The translations under genes and the position numbers were made by a program. From Comamonas sp. B21-038 (GTDB lineage Bacteria; Pseudomonadota; Gammaproteobacteria; Burkholderiales; Burkholderiaceae_C), in assembly GCF_022387135.1 (NCBI RefSeq), contig NZ_CP092462.1:558001-622000 (forward strand): a stretch of DNA of 64,000 nucleotides. Direction: 5' to 3'. The notes under the pieces were generated by a model. The model had not been told where the DNA came from. It worked only from the letters and a program-made list of their open reading frames with translations, and searched no databases. Within the stretch, counting starts at the first letter, position 1; each line of letters opens with the position of its first letter. Positions 42,078 to 51,571 of this stretch are shown here, in pieces.

Positions 42078-44330
42078 TCAGGCGGCCGGCAGCACCCGGT
42101 GTGCCCGCAGCACATACGGCAGCTTGACCAGCTGGCGCAGCAGCAGCTCCACCTGCGCGCGGTCCCTGACGGTCAGCACAAAGCGCAGCGCCATCGTGTC
42201 CATCGCCACTTCGTCGTCCATCGTGATGTGGGTGATGTCCGAGCCCATCGCCGCGATCTCTGCCGCAATCTTGCCCAGCACCCCCTTGCCATTGTTGATC
42301 GTGACCACGACGCCGGTATCGAACTCGCTGGCCGGTTCATCGGCCCACTCTACATCGACAAAATGCTCGGCATCCTTGGCCAGCAGGCGCTTGCAGACGG
42401 CGCATTGCGCGTTGTGCACGACGAGGCCGGCATTGCGGTCGAGGTGGGCGGCAATCGGGTCTCCCGGCACCGGGCGGCAGCATTTGGCGTACTTGACCGC
42501 AGCATTGGGCGAGCCGTCTAGCACCAGAGCAGTGGTGGTCGTGCTGGTGCCGGTTTTGAAACGCTCCTGGCTCAGCAGCACCGCATCGGGGCGCTGGCCT
42601 TGCTCGGCCAGCAGGTCCACCACCTGCTTGGCGGCAAACACCGCGATGCGCTTGCCTTGGCCGATGTCATTGAACAACTCGACCTTGTTGCGTGCCTCCA
42701 GGCGCGTCAGCAGACGTTCCCAGACGGCCTTGTCCTCGGGAAGCTGGGGGATGCCTTCGGCGCGCAGCGCTTGCAGCAGCAGGCGCTCGCCCAGCGCAGC
42801 GGTTTCATTCTGGCCCTGGGTCTTGAGGTAATAGCGGATTTTGGATTTGGCCCGGCCGGTGCGCACGATGGACAGCCACGAAGGGTGGGGCGCTGCATCG
42901 GGCGAGGTCGATACCTCCACCACATCGCCGCTCTTGAGCACCGTGCTCAGTGGCACCTGTTCGTTGTTGATGCGTGCGCCCTGTGTGCGCTCGCCGACAT
43001 TGCTGTGGATGGCATAGGCAAAGTCCAGCACGGTCGCGCCCCGGGGCAGGGTGAGCATCTGGTTCTTGGGCGTGAACACATAGACCGAGTCGGGGAACAG
43101 GTCCACCCGCACGTTGTCCCAGAACTCATGGGCATCGCGGGTCTCGTCCTGGATGTCGAGCAGCGATTGCACCCATTTGTTGCCCGGCTGCTCGCCATTG
43201 GGCATGGCCCGCGCCTGGATCATCCAGTGGGTGAGCACGCCGTATTCGTCGACCAGGTTCATGTCCTCGGTGCGGATCTGGAAATCCATGCTCACGCCCG
43301 AGGGGCCGACCAGGGTAGTGTGCAGCGACTGGTAGCCGTTCGATTTGGGGTTGGCGATGTAGTCGCGGAATTTGGAAGGCACCGGGCGGAAGACCTGGTG
43401 CAGCACGCCCAGCGCGGTATAGCAGTCGATGAGGTTGGGCACGATAACGCGCACCGCGTAGGAGTCGGTCACCTGTGCGAACGACAGGCGCTTGCCATCC
43501 ATCTTCTTGTAGATGGCGTAAAGCGTTTTTTCCTGGTTGCCCAGGCGGATCTTGATGCCGGACTTGGCAAAGGCCGAATCGACCTCGGCATGGATCTTCT
43601 GGACCACATCCTTGCGCCGGTTGCGCGAGCGGCCCTGCGCCTTGACCAGGGTGTCATGGCGCCAGGGGTAGAGGTGCTTGAAGGCCAGGTCCTGCAGCTC
43701 GCGGTAGACCCGGTTGATGCCCAGGCGGTTGGCGATCGGTACATGGATTTCCATGGTCTCGGTCGAGATGCGGCCCCACTTGCTGCGCGGCATGTCGGAC
43801 ATCGTGCGCATGTTGTGCGTGCGGTCGGCGAGCTTGACGAGAATGACGCGCACATCGCGCGCCATCGCCAGCAGCATCTTGCGGAATGATTCGGCCTGGT
43901 TCTCTTCGCGCGAGTTGAACTGGAGCTTGTCCAGCTTGGTCAGGCCATCGACCAGCTCGGCCACCGTGTCGCCAAACTGGCGGGCAATGTCATCGCGGGT
44001 GACGCCGCAGTCTTCCATCGCGTCATGCATCAGCGCCGCCATCAGCGCCTGGGCGTCGAGCTTCCAGCTCGCGCAGATTTCCGCCACCGCAATCGGGTGG
44101 GTGATGTAGGGATCACCGCTGCTGCGGAACTGGCCGGTATGGGCCTGGGCGGCAAACTCGAATGCTTCCTCGACCAGGGCCAGGTCGGCCTCACCGAGGT
44201 AGTCGAGCTTCTCCAAAAATTCGGCGTAGGCACTCACCACGACCGGATACGACATGGCAGGCTTGGCTGCGGCGGTAGCGATGACGCCAGAGACTTGGGC
44301 AGGTGCGGAGGGGATGGTCACGGACTTCAC
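42078..44330 (-). CDS. spoT: Bifunctional (p)ppGpp synthetase/hydrolase SpoT
   Basis: A 750-residue stringent-response enzyme. The N-terminal hydrolase keeps the HD motif (LMHDAMEDCGV) and the conserved VKLADRTHNMRT. The synthetase domain follows (SYAVRVIVPNLIDCYTALG, SNGYQSLHTTLVGPSG, FQIRTEDMN), then a TGS domain (VFTPKNQMLTLPRGATVLDFAYAIHSNVG), a zinc-finger-like region (KCCRPVPGD, HNAQCAVCKRLL) and a C-terminal ACT domain. An intact HD motif points to the bifunctional SpoT rather than RelA. The start is GTG behind AAGG. It sits next to rpoZ and gmk as in Escherichia coli, but a terminator separates it from rpoZ. Confidence 0.94.
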   Translation of the reverse strand: MKSVTIPSAPAQVSGVIATAAAKPAMSYPVVVSAYAEFLEKLDYLGEADLALVEEAFEFAAQAHTGQFRSSGDPYITHPIAVAEICASWKLDAQALMAALMHDAMEDCGVTRDDIARQFGDTVAELVDGLTKLDKLQFNSREENQAESFRKMLLAMARDVRVILVKLADRTHNMRTMSDMPRSKWGRISTETMEIHVPIANRLGINRVYRELQDLAFKHLYPWRHDTLVKAQGRSRNRRKDVVQKIHAEVDSAFAKSGIKIRLGNQEKTLYAIYKKMDGKRLSFAQVTDSYAVRVIVPNLIDCYTALGVLHQVFRPVPSKFRDYIANPKSNGYQSLHTTLVGPSGVSMDFQIRTEDMNLVDEYGVLTHWMIQARAMPNGEQPGNKWVQSLLDIQDETRDAHEFWDNVRVDLFPDSVYVFTPKNQMLTLPRGATVLDFAYAIHSNVGERTQGARINNEQVPLSTVLKSGDVVEVSTSPDAAPHPSWLSIVRTGRAKSKIRYYLKTQGQNETAALGERLLLQALRAEGIPQLPEDKAVWERLLTRLEARNKVELFNDIGQGKRIAVFAAKQVVDLLAEQGQRPDAVLLSQERFKTGTSTTTTALVLDGSPNAAVKYAKCCRPVPGDPIAAHLDRNAGLVVHNAQCAVCKRLLAKDAEHFVDVEWADEPASEFDTGVVVTINNGKGVLGKIAAEIAAMGSDITHITMDDEVAMDTMALRFVLTVRDRAQVELLLRQLVKLPYVLRAHRVLPAA

Positions 44331-44376
44331 GCCTTAACTGTAGCGTGCGATGACAAATTTGTGTGAATACCAAGAA

Positions 44377-44403
44377 AAATGGCACCGACATTCGGTGCCA
44401 TTT
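44377..44403 (-). terminator. Terminator of the yicC-gmk-rpoZ operon
   Basis: A 12-base perfect stem (AAATGGCACCGA/TCGGTGCCATTT) with a 3-base loop is followed, on the minus strand, by TT and further T residues. It lies between rpoZ and spoT, so spoT needs its own promoter or read-through. Confidence 0.85.
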
Positions 44404-44421
44404 GGCGCAAGGTGCAGGGGC

Positions 44422-44625
44422 TTAGCCCGGAACCTTCTTCAGCATTTCCAGGCCCACCTTGCCGGCGGCAATTTCGCGCAGCGCGGTGACGGCTGGCTTG
44501 TTCCGGCTTTCAATCTTGGGGGTGTGGCCCTGGCTCAGCATGCGCGCACGGTAGGTAGCGGCCAGAACCAGTTGGAAGCGGTTGGGGACTTTATCGAGGC
44601 AGTCTTCTACGGTGATGCGGGCCAT
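44422..44625 (-). CDS. rpoZ: RNA polymerase omega subunit
   Basis: A 67-residue omega subunit, which assists assembly of RNA polymerase and contributes a ppGpp-binding site in proteobacteria. The family opening is intact: [30 protein letters not shown], followed by [16 protein letters not shown]. The start overlaps the gmk stop by one base (TGATG), showing tight coupling. The length is slightly shorter than the 91 residues of Escherichia coli but normal for this bacterial group. Confidence 0.95.
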   Translation of the reverse strand: MARITVEDCLDKVPNRFQLVLAATYRARMLSQGHTPKIESRNKPAVTALREIAAGKVGLEMLKKVPG

Positions 44626-45263
44626 CAGGAGTTCTCCAGGGTAACAGGGATGTCGAGTGACGAGAAAATTTCGCTGCGAACGCGCTTTTGGGCCGAATAG
44701 CGCAAGCGTTGTGAATGTACAACGGCCTTCAAATCGAACAGCGCGCGTTCGAACAATTCATTAATTATAACGAAGTCGAATTTGTGGACCTGGGCCATCT
44801 CCTCTTTGGCGTTCGTGAGGCGCTTTTCGATGACATCGGAGGCATCCTCGCCGCGGTTCTCGAGCCGCGAGCGCAGCTCTTCCCAGCTGGGCGGCAGGAT
44901 GAAGATCAACACGGCATGGGGAAAGCTTTGCTTGATCTGCAAAGCGCCCTGGTAGTCGATCTCCAGCACGATATCGGTGCCCTTGGCCAGGCGCTCTTCG
45001 ATCGCCTTCTTGGAGGTGCCGTACAAATTGCCATGCACATTGGCCCACTCGACAAACGCGTTGGAGGCAATCATCCGCTCGAAATCGTCGCGTGAGGCGA
45101 AGTAGTACTCGCGGCCGTGCTTTTCCTGGCCGCGCGGCGAGCGCGTGGTGTGGGAGATGGAGCGAAAGACCTGGGAGTCGAGCTCCAGCAGGGCCTTGAC
45201 GAGGGACGACTTGCCTGCACCGCTGGGGGCAGAGACGACAAAGAGGTTTCCGGGGTATTCCAT
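44625..45263 (-). CDS. gmk: Guanylate kinase
   Basis: A 212-residue kinase converting GMP to GDP with ATP. The P-loop reads [11 protein letters not shown] (residues 11-21), followed by the GMP-binding stretch [21 protein letters not shown] and the lid segment ([16 protein letters not shown]). The gene order yicC-gmk-rpoZ is conserved in betaproteobacteria and links guanine nucleotide supply to the transcription and stringent-response genes next door. Confidence 0.95.
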   Translation of the reverse strand: MEYPGNLFVVSAPSGAGKSSLVKALLELDSQVFRSISHTTRSPRGQEKHGREYYFASRDDFERMIASNAFVEWANVHGNLYGTSKKAIEERLAKGTDIVLEIDYQGALQIKQSFPHAVLIFILPPSWEELRSRLENRGEDASDVIEKRLTNAKEEMAQVHKFDFVIINELFERALFDLKAVVHSQRLRYSAQKRVRSEIFSSLDIPVTLENS

Positions 45264-45278
45264 GGGAGTTCTGGCTTC

Positions 45279-46190
45279 TTATTCGATGTTTTGCACTTGT
45301 TCGCGCATCTGCTCGATCAGCACCTTCATGTCGACGCTGATGCGGGTCAGGTCCAGCGCTGCAGATTTGGAGCCCAAGGTGTTGGCCTCGCGGTGCAGCT
45401 CCTGGATCAGGAAGTCGAGGCGCTTGCCGATATCACCACCCTTGGTCAGCAGACGGCTGATCTCTTCCAGGTGCGAGCGCAGGCGTGTCACTTCTTCTGC
45501 GACATCGATGCGGATCGCAAAAGACGTGGCCTCGGTCAGCGCACGATCCTGGGCCGCTTCGGGTGAGACGCTGCCGGCGCTCAGCGCCATCGCTTCTTGC
45601 CAGCGCTCCAAAAAGCGCTGCTTTTGCTGCTTGACCAGTTCGGGAATCAGCGGCTCGGCCTGGTCGGCCAGCTGGCGCAGCTGCTTGATGCGGTCTTGGA
45701 GCATGTCGGCGAGCCGCTTGCCTTCGCGCTGGCGGGCGTCGAGCAGGGTCTTGAGGGCTTGCTGGCACAGCGCGGCCACGTTCTCAGCCCAGTTCTCGGG
45801 CAACTCGATGCTGCCGCTGCCGCTCAGGCGTAGCACTTCTGCGACAGAGAAGGGCTGGGCTGCCGGCATCCAGGCCTTGACGGTGTCCTGGAAGCTGCCC
45901 AGCTGCTGCAGCAGGCGGGGCGATGCGACCGGCACGCTGGACGCGTGTTCACTGTTGATCAGTACCCGCACTTCCACCTTGCCACGCTTCAGACTATTAT
46001 CTACCAGAGAGCGTAACTGAGGTTCGCAGCTTCTGAGGTCTTCCGGAAGCTTAAAAGATAAATCGAGAAAACGGCTGTTAACCGAGCGAATTTCCAGTCC
46101 GACGCGCCAGAGGGAGGGAGCATTGTTGTCACCGTCAGGTGGGATGCTTTGCTGGACAGAGGCATAGCCTGTCATGCTGTAAACTGGCAT
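45279..46190 (-). CDS. yicC: YicC-family endoribonuclease
   Basis: A 303-residue protein of the YicC family, recently regarded as endoribonucleases acting on small or structured RNA. It begins MPVYSMTGYASVQ, the family signature, contains EIRSVNSRFLDLSFKLPEDLRS, and ends with the conserved LDLTRISVDMKVLIEQMREQVQNIE. The start at 46190 is preferred to a Met at 46214 because MTGYA lies at residue 6, as in relatives. It runs divergently from the Ser/Thr kinase gene across only 72 bases. Confidence 0.92.
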   Translation of the reverse strand: MPVYSMTGYASVQQSIPPDGDNNAPSLWRVGLEIRSVNSRFLDLSFKLPEDLRSCEPQLRSLVDNSLKRGKVEVRVLINSEHASSVPVASPRLLQQLGSFQDTVKAWMPAAQPFSVAEVLRLSGSGSIELPENWAENVAALCQQALKTLLDARQREGKRLADMLQDRIKQLRQLADQAEPLIPELVKQQKQRFLERWQEAMALSAGSVSPEAAQDRALTEATSFAIRIDVAEEVTRLRSHLEEISRLLTKGGDIGKRLDFLIQELHREANTLGSKSAALDLTRISVDMKVLIEQMREQVQNIE

Positions 46191-46262
46191 AGGACTGTAT
46201 GAGGTTGCTTGCAATCGCGCTCATTATCAGGCTTCTCATATACCTGCGTTGTTCATCAAACT

Positions 46263-47255
46263 ATGTCAAAAGTAAAGCCAGCGCCGCTGCCAGCCAATAC
46301 CGTCATCGGTGGCTACCGTATCGTGCGGCGCATATCGGCAGGGGGGTTCGGGGTGGTCTATCTGGCGCTGGCGCCCGATGGCCAGCAGGTCGCCATCAAG
46401 GAGTATTTGCCGTCCAGCCTGGCCACCCGTGCGCCGGGTTCGCTGTCTCCGAGCATCGAGCCCGACAAGCTGTCTCTGTACCGATTGGGTCTCAAGAGTT
46501 TCTTTGAAGAGGGCCGCGCGCTCGCCCAGATCTCGCACTCCTCGGTCGTCAGTGTCTACAACTTCTTCCGCGAGAACGACACCGTCTACATGGTGATGAA
46601 CTACCTGCAAGGGGCCACCTTGCAGGATTTCGTCGTGACCGCCCGCGATCTGAAGGAAGCCAAGGTCTTCCGCGAGTCCACGATCCGCTCGCTGTTCGAC
46701 GAGGTGCTGCGCGGTCTGCGCATCGTGCACCAGCACAAGATGCTGCACCTCGATATCAAACCGGCCAACATCTTCATCACCGACGACAACAAGGCGGTGA
46801 TGATCGATTTTGGCGCGGCCCGCGAAGTGCTGAGCAAGGAAGGCAACTTTGTCCGTCCGATGTACACGCCCGGCTTTGCCGCCCCCGAGATGTACCGCCG
46901 TGACATGGCGCTGGGCCCCTGGACCGATATCTATGCGATTGGCGCCTGCATCTATGCCTGCATGCAGGGCATTCCGCCCAACGACGCACCCAAGCGCCAG
47001 GAAAAGGACCGCCTGAGCCTGGCCATGTCCAAGGTGCGCGGCGTTTACTCGGACAACCTGATCGAACTGGTGGAGTGGTGCATGGCACTGGATCCCCAGG
47101 CCCGGCCTCAGTCGGTGTTCCTGTTGCAAAAAGAGCTGGCGCGCGAAGATGAGCGCCGCTATACCAAACTGACTGTCTCCGAGAAGGTTCGTATGTCGAT
47201 TGATTCGCTGGTCAGCGATACCAAAAAGCGCGTGGGCGGAGGCCAAACCAAATGA
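46263..47255 (+). CDS. Hanks-type serine/threonine protein kinase
   Basis: A 330-residue cytoplasmic kinase. Key elements are present: glycine loop ISAGGFGVVYL (24-34), Lys46 in VAIKE, the catalytic loop HLDIKPAN (Asp164, Lys166, Asn169), DFG at 182-184 and the FAAPE segment. The RD-type catalytic loop has Leu in place of Arg before Asp, so activation-loop control may differ from the standard form. No membrane segment or PASTA domain is seen. The stop overlaps the start of a PP2C phosphatase gene, so the pair forms a reversible switch. Substrates are unknown. Confidence 0.92.
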   Translation: MSKVKPAPLPANTVIGGYRIVRRISAGGFGVVYLALAPDGQQVAIKEYLPSSLATRAPGSLSPSIEPDKLSLYRLGLKSFFEEGRALAQISHSSVVSVYNFFRENDTVYMVMNYLQGATLQDFVVTARDLKEAKVFRESTIRSLFDEVLRGLRIVHQHKMLHLDIKPANIFITDDNKAVMIDFGAAREVLSKEGNFVRPMYTPGFAAPEMYRRDMALGPWTDIYAIGACIYACMQGIPPNDAPKRQEKDRLSLAMSKVRGVYSDNLIELVEWCMALDPQARPQSVFLLQKELAREDERRYTKLTVSEKVRMSIDSLVSDTKKRVGGGQTK

Positions 47256-48091
47256 AGTTCTCGGTCTTCCAGCTCAGCCGCAAGGGCGGGCGGGAAAAAA
47301 ACGAAGACAGGATGGGGTATAGCTATACCAAGGAAGCCTGTCTGTTTGTCGTGGCCGATGGCATGGGAGGGCATCCGGAAGGGGAAGTGGCCGCGCAACT
47401 GGCGTTGCAGACCGTGTCGCTCGATTTTCAGCGTCTGGCGCGCCCCAAGCTGGAGGACCCGGCCGAATTCCTCGAGAATGCACTGCTGTCGGCGCACCAC
47501 AATATCCTGAAATACGCGATCGCCAACCAGATGGAAGACCCGCCCCGCACCACGTTGGTGGCCTCGGTGGTGCAGGATGGCAATATCTGGTGGGTGCATT
47601 GTGGCGACTCGCGCCTGTACCTGGTGCGCAGTGGCAAGGTGCTGGCGCGCACCCGTGACCATTCCTACATGGAGTTGCGTGGTTCCGGGGTGACCAGCAT
47701 CAACCCCGACCGCTTCAACCGCAATGTGCTGTTCACCTGCCTGGGCAGCCCTTCGCGCCCGTTCTTTGATGTGGCCGGTCCCACCGAGATGCACCGCAGC
47801 GACCGCATCATGCTGTGCTCCGACGGGCTGTGGAGCAGCGTCTCCGAGACGGTAATTGCGCGTGAGCTGGCCAACAAGTCGGTCTCCCGCGCCATCCCCG
47901 ACCTGATCGATGCGGCCTTGCGCAAGGCCGGTGCCACCAGCGACAACGTCACGGCAGTGGCGATGGAGTGGGAAATGCCCGGTGCCGAGCGCTTCGAGTC
48001 GGACGAGCCGGTGAGTGACACCTTGCCGCCACCGCTCGAGCCCGATGCCGGTGGCAAGGCCGAGCCTCGGCCGGATGCGCCCGCCGCATAA
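47252..48091 (+). CDS. PP2C-family serine/threonine phosphatase
   Basis: A 279-residue metal-dependent phosphatase that should reverse the action of the kinase encoded just upstream. Metal-binding motifs are intact: NEDR at 17-20, DGMGGHPEG at 36-44, CGDSRLYLV, CSDGLW and a terminal SDNVTAV. The tail after about residue 245 is acidic and proline-rich (SDEPVSDTLPPPLEPD) and probably disordered. Translation is coupled to the kinase by an ATGA overlap. Confidence 0.93.
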   Translation: MKFSVFQLSRKGGREKNEDRMGYSYTKEACLFVVADGMGGHPEGEVAAQLALQTVSLDFQRLARPKLEDPAEFLENALLSAHHNILKYAIANQMEDPPRTTLVASVVQDGNIWWVHCGDSRLYLVRSGKVLARTRDHSYMELRGSGVTSINPDRFNRNVLFTCLGSPSRPFFDVAGPTEMHRSDRIMLCSDGLWSSVSETVIARELANKSVSRAIPDLIDAALRKAGATSDNVTAVAMEWEMPGAERFESDEPVSDTLPPPLEPDAGGKAEPRPDAPAA

Positions 48092-48236
48092 GCCCGGCAT
48101 GCACTGCGTTTTGTCGCTCCGCCGATAATTCAGCCTGTCCTGCATGGCGGCGCAAGGCCGCCATGCCTGTTTTTACTTTTCTCCAAAAAGCAGCGGGCTG
48201 TGCAGGTGAGCCTGCCGCGGCCGCTGGTGTCGATCC

Positions 48237-48872
48237 ATGAAAATCGTTCTCGCTTCCAACAACCCGGGCAAACTCGCCGAACTGCAGGCCATGTTCGAGC
48301 CGCTGGGCGTCACCCTGGTCCCCCAGGGCGATTTGATGCAGGGCGAAGCGCCCGAGCCTTATGGCACCTTTCTGGAAAATGCGTTGACCAAGGCCCGCTT
48401 TGCGTCCGAGCACACCGGCCTGCCCGCCATTGCCGATGATGCCGGTCTGTGCGTGGCGGCCTTCGGCGGTCTGCCGGGGGTGGATACCGCCTACTACTGC
48501 ACCCAGTTCGGTTACGAGAAAAGCGATGCCAACAATGTGCGCGCGCTGCTGGAACAGATGCAGGGCGTGACCGACCGCCGTGCGGCCATGGTCAGCACCT
48601 TGGTGGCGGTGCGCCACCCCAAGGATCCGGAGCCGCTGGTCGCGGTGGGCCGGGTGGCTGCCGAGATCACCACCGCGCCGCTGGGCGAGGGCGGCTTCGG
48701 CTTCGACCCGGTGCTGCTGATCCCCGAGCTGGGCATGACCTTTGGGCAAATGGCCACCGAGGTCAAGCATGCGCACAGCCACCGTGGCCGCTCGTCGCGC
48801 CAGATGATGGCACTGCTGCGCGACAGCTGGTTGGCCGGCACGCCGCTGGTGGCGGCGGCGCCCAAGGACTGA
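48237..48872 (+). CDS. rdgB: Non-canonical purine NTP pyrophosphatase RdgB/HAM1
   Basis: A 211-residue enzyme that hydrolyses dITP, ITP and XTP to the monophosphates, preventing their incorporation. Conserved motifs are SNNPGKLAELQAMF near the start, TFLENALTKARFASEHTGLPAIADDAGLCV with the metal-binding acidic residues, GEGGFGFDPVLLIPELGMTFGQM, and the tail SHRGRSSRQMMALL. The hemW start follows the stop by one base. In relatives rph often precedes rdgB; here it does not. Confidence 0.94.
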   Translation: MKIVLASNNPGKLAELQAMFEPLGVTLVPQGDLMQGEAPEPYGTFLENALTKARFASEHTGLPAIADDAGLCVAAFGGLPGVDTAYYCTQFGYEKSDANNVRALLEQMQGVTDRRAAMVSTLVAVRHPKDPEPLVAVGRVAAEITTAPLGEGGFGFDPVLLIPELGMTFGQMATEVKHAHSHRGRSSRQMMALLRDSWLAGTPLVAAAPKD

Positions 48873-48873
48873 G

Positions 48874-50115
48874 ATGGCGGTGCATATTCCGCTGCAATCG
48901 GCGCAAGCGCCAGAGCAGGTGGTGCAGCGCGATATCCAGCACTACATGCGCCCGGGCACCTTGCAGCTGCCCAGCCTGCCGCCGCTGTCGCTGTATGTGC
49001 ATCTGCCCTGGTGCATCAAGAAATGCCCGTACTGCGATTTCAATTCGCATGAGGCGCGCGACGGCCGCCATGCGGTGCCCGAAGAGCGCTACATCGATGC
49101 GCTGATTGCCGACCTGGAGCAGGCCTTGCCGCTCATCTGGGGGCGCAGCATCCACAGCATTTTTCTGGGGGGCGGCACACCCAGCCTGTTTTCGCCGGAA
49201 TCGATTGACCGGCTGATCTCGGCCATCCGTGCGCGTCTGCGTGTGGAGGCCGGTTGCGAGATCACGATGGAGGCCAACCCCGGCACCTTCGAGAAGGACC
49301 GCTTTCGGGCGTTTCGCGGTGCGGGCATCACCCGTCTGTCGATTGGCGTGCAGAGCTTTGACGACCGCTTTCTGGAAGCCATCGGCCGCGTGCACAACGG
49401 CGCGCAGGCAATGGCTGCGGTTGAAGAGGCCGCCAGCAGCTTCGAGACCTTCAACCTGGACATCATGTATGCGCTGCCGGGCCAGACTGCCCAGGACCTG
49501 GCGCGGGACCTGGATACGGCGCTGGGCTTTGCGCCGCCGCACATCTCGATCTACCACCTGACCATCGAGCCCAACACCTTTTTTGCCAAGTACCCGCCGG
49601 CCGTTCCGGAGGACGATGTGGCCTATGCGATGCTGGACCAGATCACGGCGCGCACCGCGCAGGCCGGCATGCAGCGCTACGAGGTGTCGGCCTATGCCAA
49701 GCCGGGCCATGCCTGCGTGCACAACAGCAACTACTGGCTGTTTGGGGATTACCTGGGCATCGGGGCGGGCGCCCACAGCAAGCTGAGCTTTGCCCACCGC
49801 GTGGTGCGCCAGGTGCGGCTGCGTGATCCGGCCCGCTATATGGCCCAGGCGCTGCAGGGGAATGCGCTGGCGCAGGACGACGAGGTCAAGCGCGCCGATC
49901 TGCCGTTCGAGTTCATGCTCAATGCGCTGCGCCTGCGCGAGGGCTTTGCACTGCAGGATTACCTGGACCGCACGGGCCTGCCGCTCAGCGCCATCGCCAA
50001 GGCCTTGCACGAGGCCGAGGCCAAGGGCCTGATCAAGCTGGATTTCCAGAAAGTCACCCCCACAGAGCGTGGATTCGACTTTCTGAGCGATCTGCAGGAG
50101 CTGTTCCTGGCCTGA
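48874..50115 (+). CDS. hemW: Radical SAM haem chaperone HemW
   Basis: A 413-residue radical SAM protein that binds haem and delivers it to apo-proteins. The iron-sulfur motif is CIKKCPYCDFNSH (CxxxCxxC), followed by FLGGGTPSLFSPESI, and RLSIGVQSFDDRFLEAIGR. The extra Cys/His pattern of HemN is absent, which supports HemW over coproporphyrinogen dehydrogenase. About 35 residues precede the typical start, as in other betaproteobacterial forms. It is probably co-transcribed with rdgB. Confidence 0.92.
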   Translation: MAVHIPLQSAQAPEQVVQRDIQHYMRPGTLQLPSLPPLSLYVHLPWCIKKCPYCDFNSHEARDGRHAVPEERYIDALIADLEQALPLIWGRSIHSIFLGGGTPSLFSPESIDRLISAIRARLRVEAGCEITMEANPGTFEKDRFRAFRGAGITRLSIGVQSFDDRFLEAIGRVHNGAQAMAAVEEAASSFETFNLDIMYALPGQTAQDLARDLDTALGFAPPHISIYHLTIEPNTFFAKYPPAVPEDDVAYAMLDQITARTAQAGMQRYEVSAYAKPGHACVHNSNYWLFGDYLGIGAGAHSKLSFAHRVVRQVRLRDPARYMAQALQGNALAQDDEVKRADLPFEFMLNALRLREGFALQDYLDRTGLPLSAIAKALHEAEAKGLIKLDFQKVTPTERGFDFLSDLQELFLA

Positions 50116-50118
50116 AGG

Positions 50119-50143
50119 TGGGGCGCCCAATGCCCCATTTTTT
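50119..50143 (+). terminator. Rho-independent terminator after hemW
   Basis: The stem TGGGGC/GCCCCA with a 7-base loop is followed by six T residues, just after the hemW stop. Confidence 0.85.
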
Positions 50144-50227
50144 ACCGACTAGTCAATATGTGGACTGCGCAGGCTCTACGCAGAGCGTATAGATATCGCG
50201 CACAATAGCGCCCGCTGCTGAGCAACC

Positions 50228-50252
50228 ATGCCGCCATCCGTGCGGCATTTTT
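50228..50252 (+). terminator. Hairpin with T run in the leader of the MFS gene
   Basis: The stem ATGCCGC/GCGGCAT with a 7-base loop is followed by five T residues. It lies about 40 bases before the MFS start and downstream of a -10-like TATAGAT at 50188. It could be an attenuator or a backup terminator. Confidence 0.5.
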
Positions 50253-50293
50253 GTGCGCGCAGCGGTCATAAAACCTACTACAAAGCGCATTTC

Positions 50294-51547
50294 ATGTCTT
50301 CATCCGCTGCCGGGTCTGCCGCTACAGGCACTGCCTCCTCCTCTTCCGATACCGTCAACCGCTATGGCTGGAAGGCCTTGGCTGGTTCGGCCGTGGGCTA
50401 CGCCATGGACGGTTTTGACCTGCTGATCCTGGGCTTCATGCTCAGCGCCATCCGTGAGGATCTGGGGCTGACGACGGCGCAGGCCGGATCGCTGGTCACC
50501 TGGACCTTGATCGGCGCTGTCGTGGGCGGCATCGTGTTTGGCATGCTCAGCGACCGCTATGGCCGCATCCGCGTGCTGACCTGGACCATCGTGCTGTTTG
50601 CCGTGTTTACCGGGCTGTGTGCGTTTGCGCAGGGTTACTGGGACCTGCTGGTCTACCGCACCATCGCCGGTATCGGCCTGGGGGGCGAGTTCGGCATTGG
50701 CATGGCGCTGGCAGCGGAGGCCTGGCCGGCGCGCTACCGGGCGCGTGTCTCGTCCTATGTGGCGCTGGGCTGGCAGGTGGGGGTATTGGGCGCCGCCTTG
50801 CTGACGCCATTGCTGCTGCCGTATATCGGCTGGCGCGGCATGTTCCTGGTGGGCGTGATCCCGGCCTTTGTGGCCTGGTTCATCCGCAACCGTCTGCATG
50901 AGCCCGAGGTGTTTGTGCGCAGCCAGGAGAAAAAGCAGTCCGTGCTGCAGTGCTTCAAGCTGCTGGTCAAGGACCGCGCCACCACCCGCATCAGCGTCGG
51001 CATTGCCGTGCTCACCTCGGTGCAGAACTTTGGCTACTACGGCATCATGATCTGGATGCCCGCCTTCCTGGCCAACAAGCTGGGCTTCAACCTGACCAAG
51101 TCCGCGCTGTGGACCGCCGTCACCATCCTGGGCATGATGGCCGGCATCTGGATCTTTGGCCAACTGGCCGACCGCATCGGCCGCAAGCCGAGCTTTCTGC
51201 TGTTCCAGGCGGGGGCGGCGCTGATGGTGCTGTTCTACTCGCAGCTCAACGACCCCATCACCATGCTCTGGGCCGGTGCGGTGATGGGCATGTTCGTCAA
51301 CGGCATGATGGGCGGCTTTGGCGCGTTGATGAGCGAGGCCTACCCGACCGAGGCCCGGGCCACCGCCCAGAATGTGCTGTTCAACATTGGCCGCGCCGTC
51401 GGCGGCGCAGGTCCGGTGGTGATCGGCGCCATTGCGGCCCAGTATTCGTTCCAGATGGCCATTGGCCTGCTGGCTGCCATCTATGTGCTCGATGCGCTGG
51501 CGACGGTGTGGCTGATCCCGGAACTCCGGGGCAAAGAACTGCACTGA
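50294..51547 (+). CDS. MFS transporter, aromatic-acid/proton symporter type
   Basis: A 417-residue twelve-span major facilitator. The DGFDLLILGFML segment in the first helix is typical of the aromatic acid:H+ symporter (AAHS) group, and the A-loop motifs GMLSDRYGRIRV and GQLADRIGRKPS lie between helices 2-3 and 8-9. A Ser-rich N-terminus precedes the first helix. No aromatic catabolic genes are adjacent, so the substrate remains open. Start 50294 comes after the leader hairpin. Confidence 0.9.
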   Translation: MSSSAAGSAATGTASSSSDTVNRYGWKALAGSAVGYAMDGFDLLILGFMLSAIREDLGLTTAQAGSLVTWTLIGAVVGGIVFGMLSDRYGRIRVLTWTIVLFAVFTGLCAFAQGYWDLLVYRTIAGIGLGGEFGIGMALAAEAWPARYRARVSSYVALGWQVGVLGAALLTPLLLPYIGWRGMFLVGVIPAFVAWFIRNRLHEPEVFVRSQEKKQSVLQCFKLLVKDRATTRISVGIAVLTSVQNFGYYGIMIWMPAFLANKLGFNLTKSALWTAVTILGMMAGIWIFGQLADRIGRKPSFLLFQAGAALMVLFYSQLNDPITMLWAGAVMGMFVNGMMGGFGALMSEAYPTEARATAQNVLFNIGRAVGGAGPVVIGAIAAQYSFQMAIGLLAAIYVLDALATVWLIPELRGKELH

Positions 51548-51571
51548 GCCCAGGCCCCAGGACCCAAGCGG

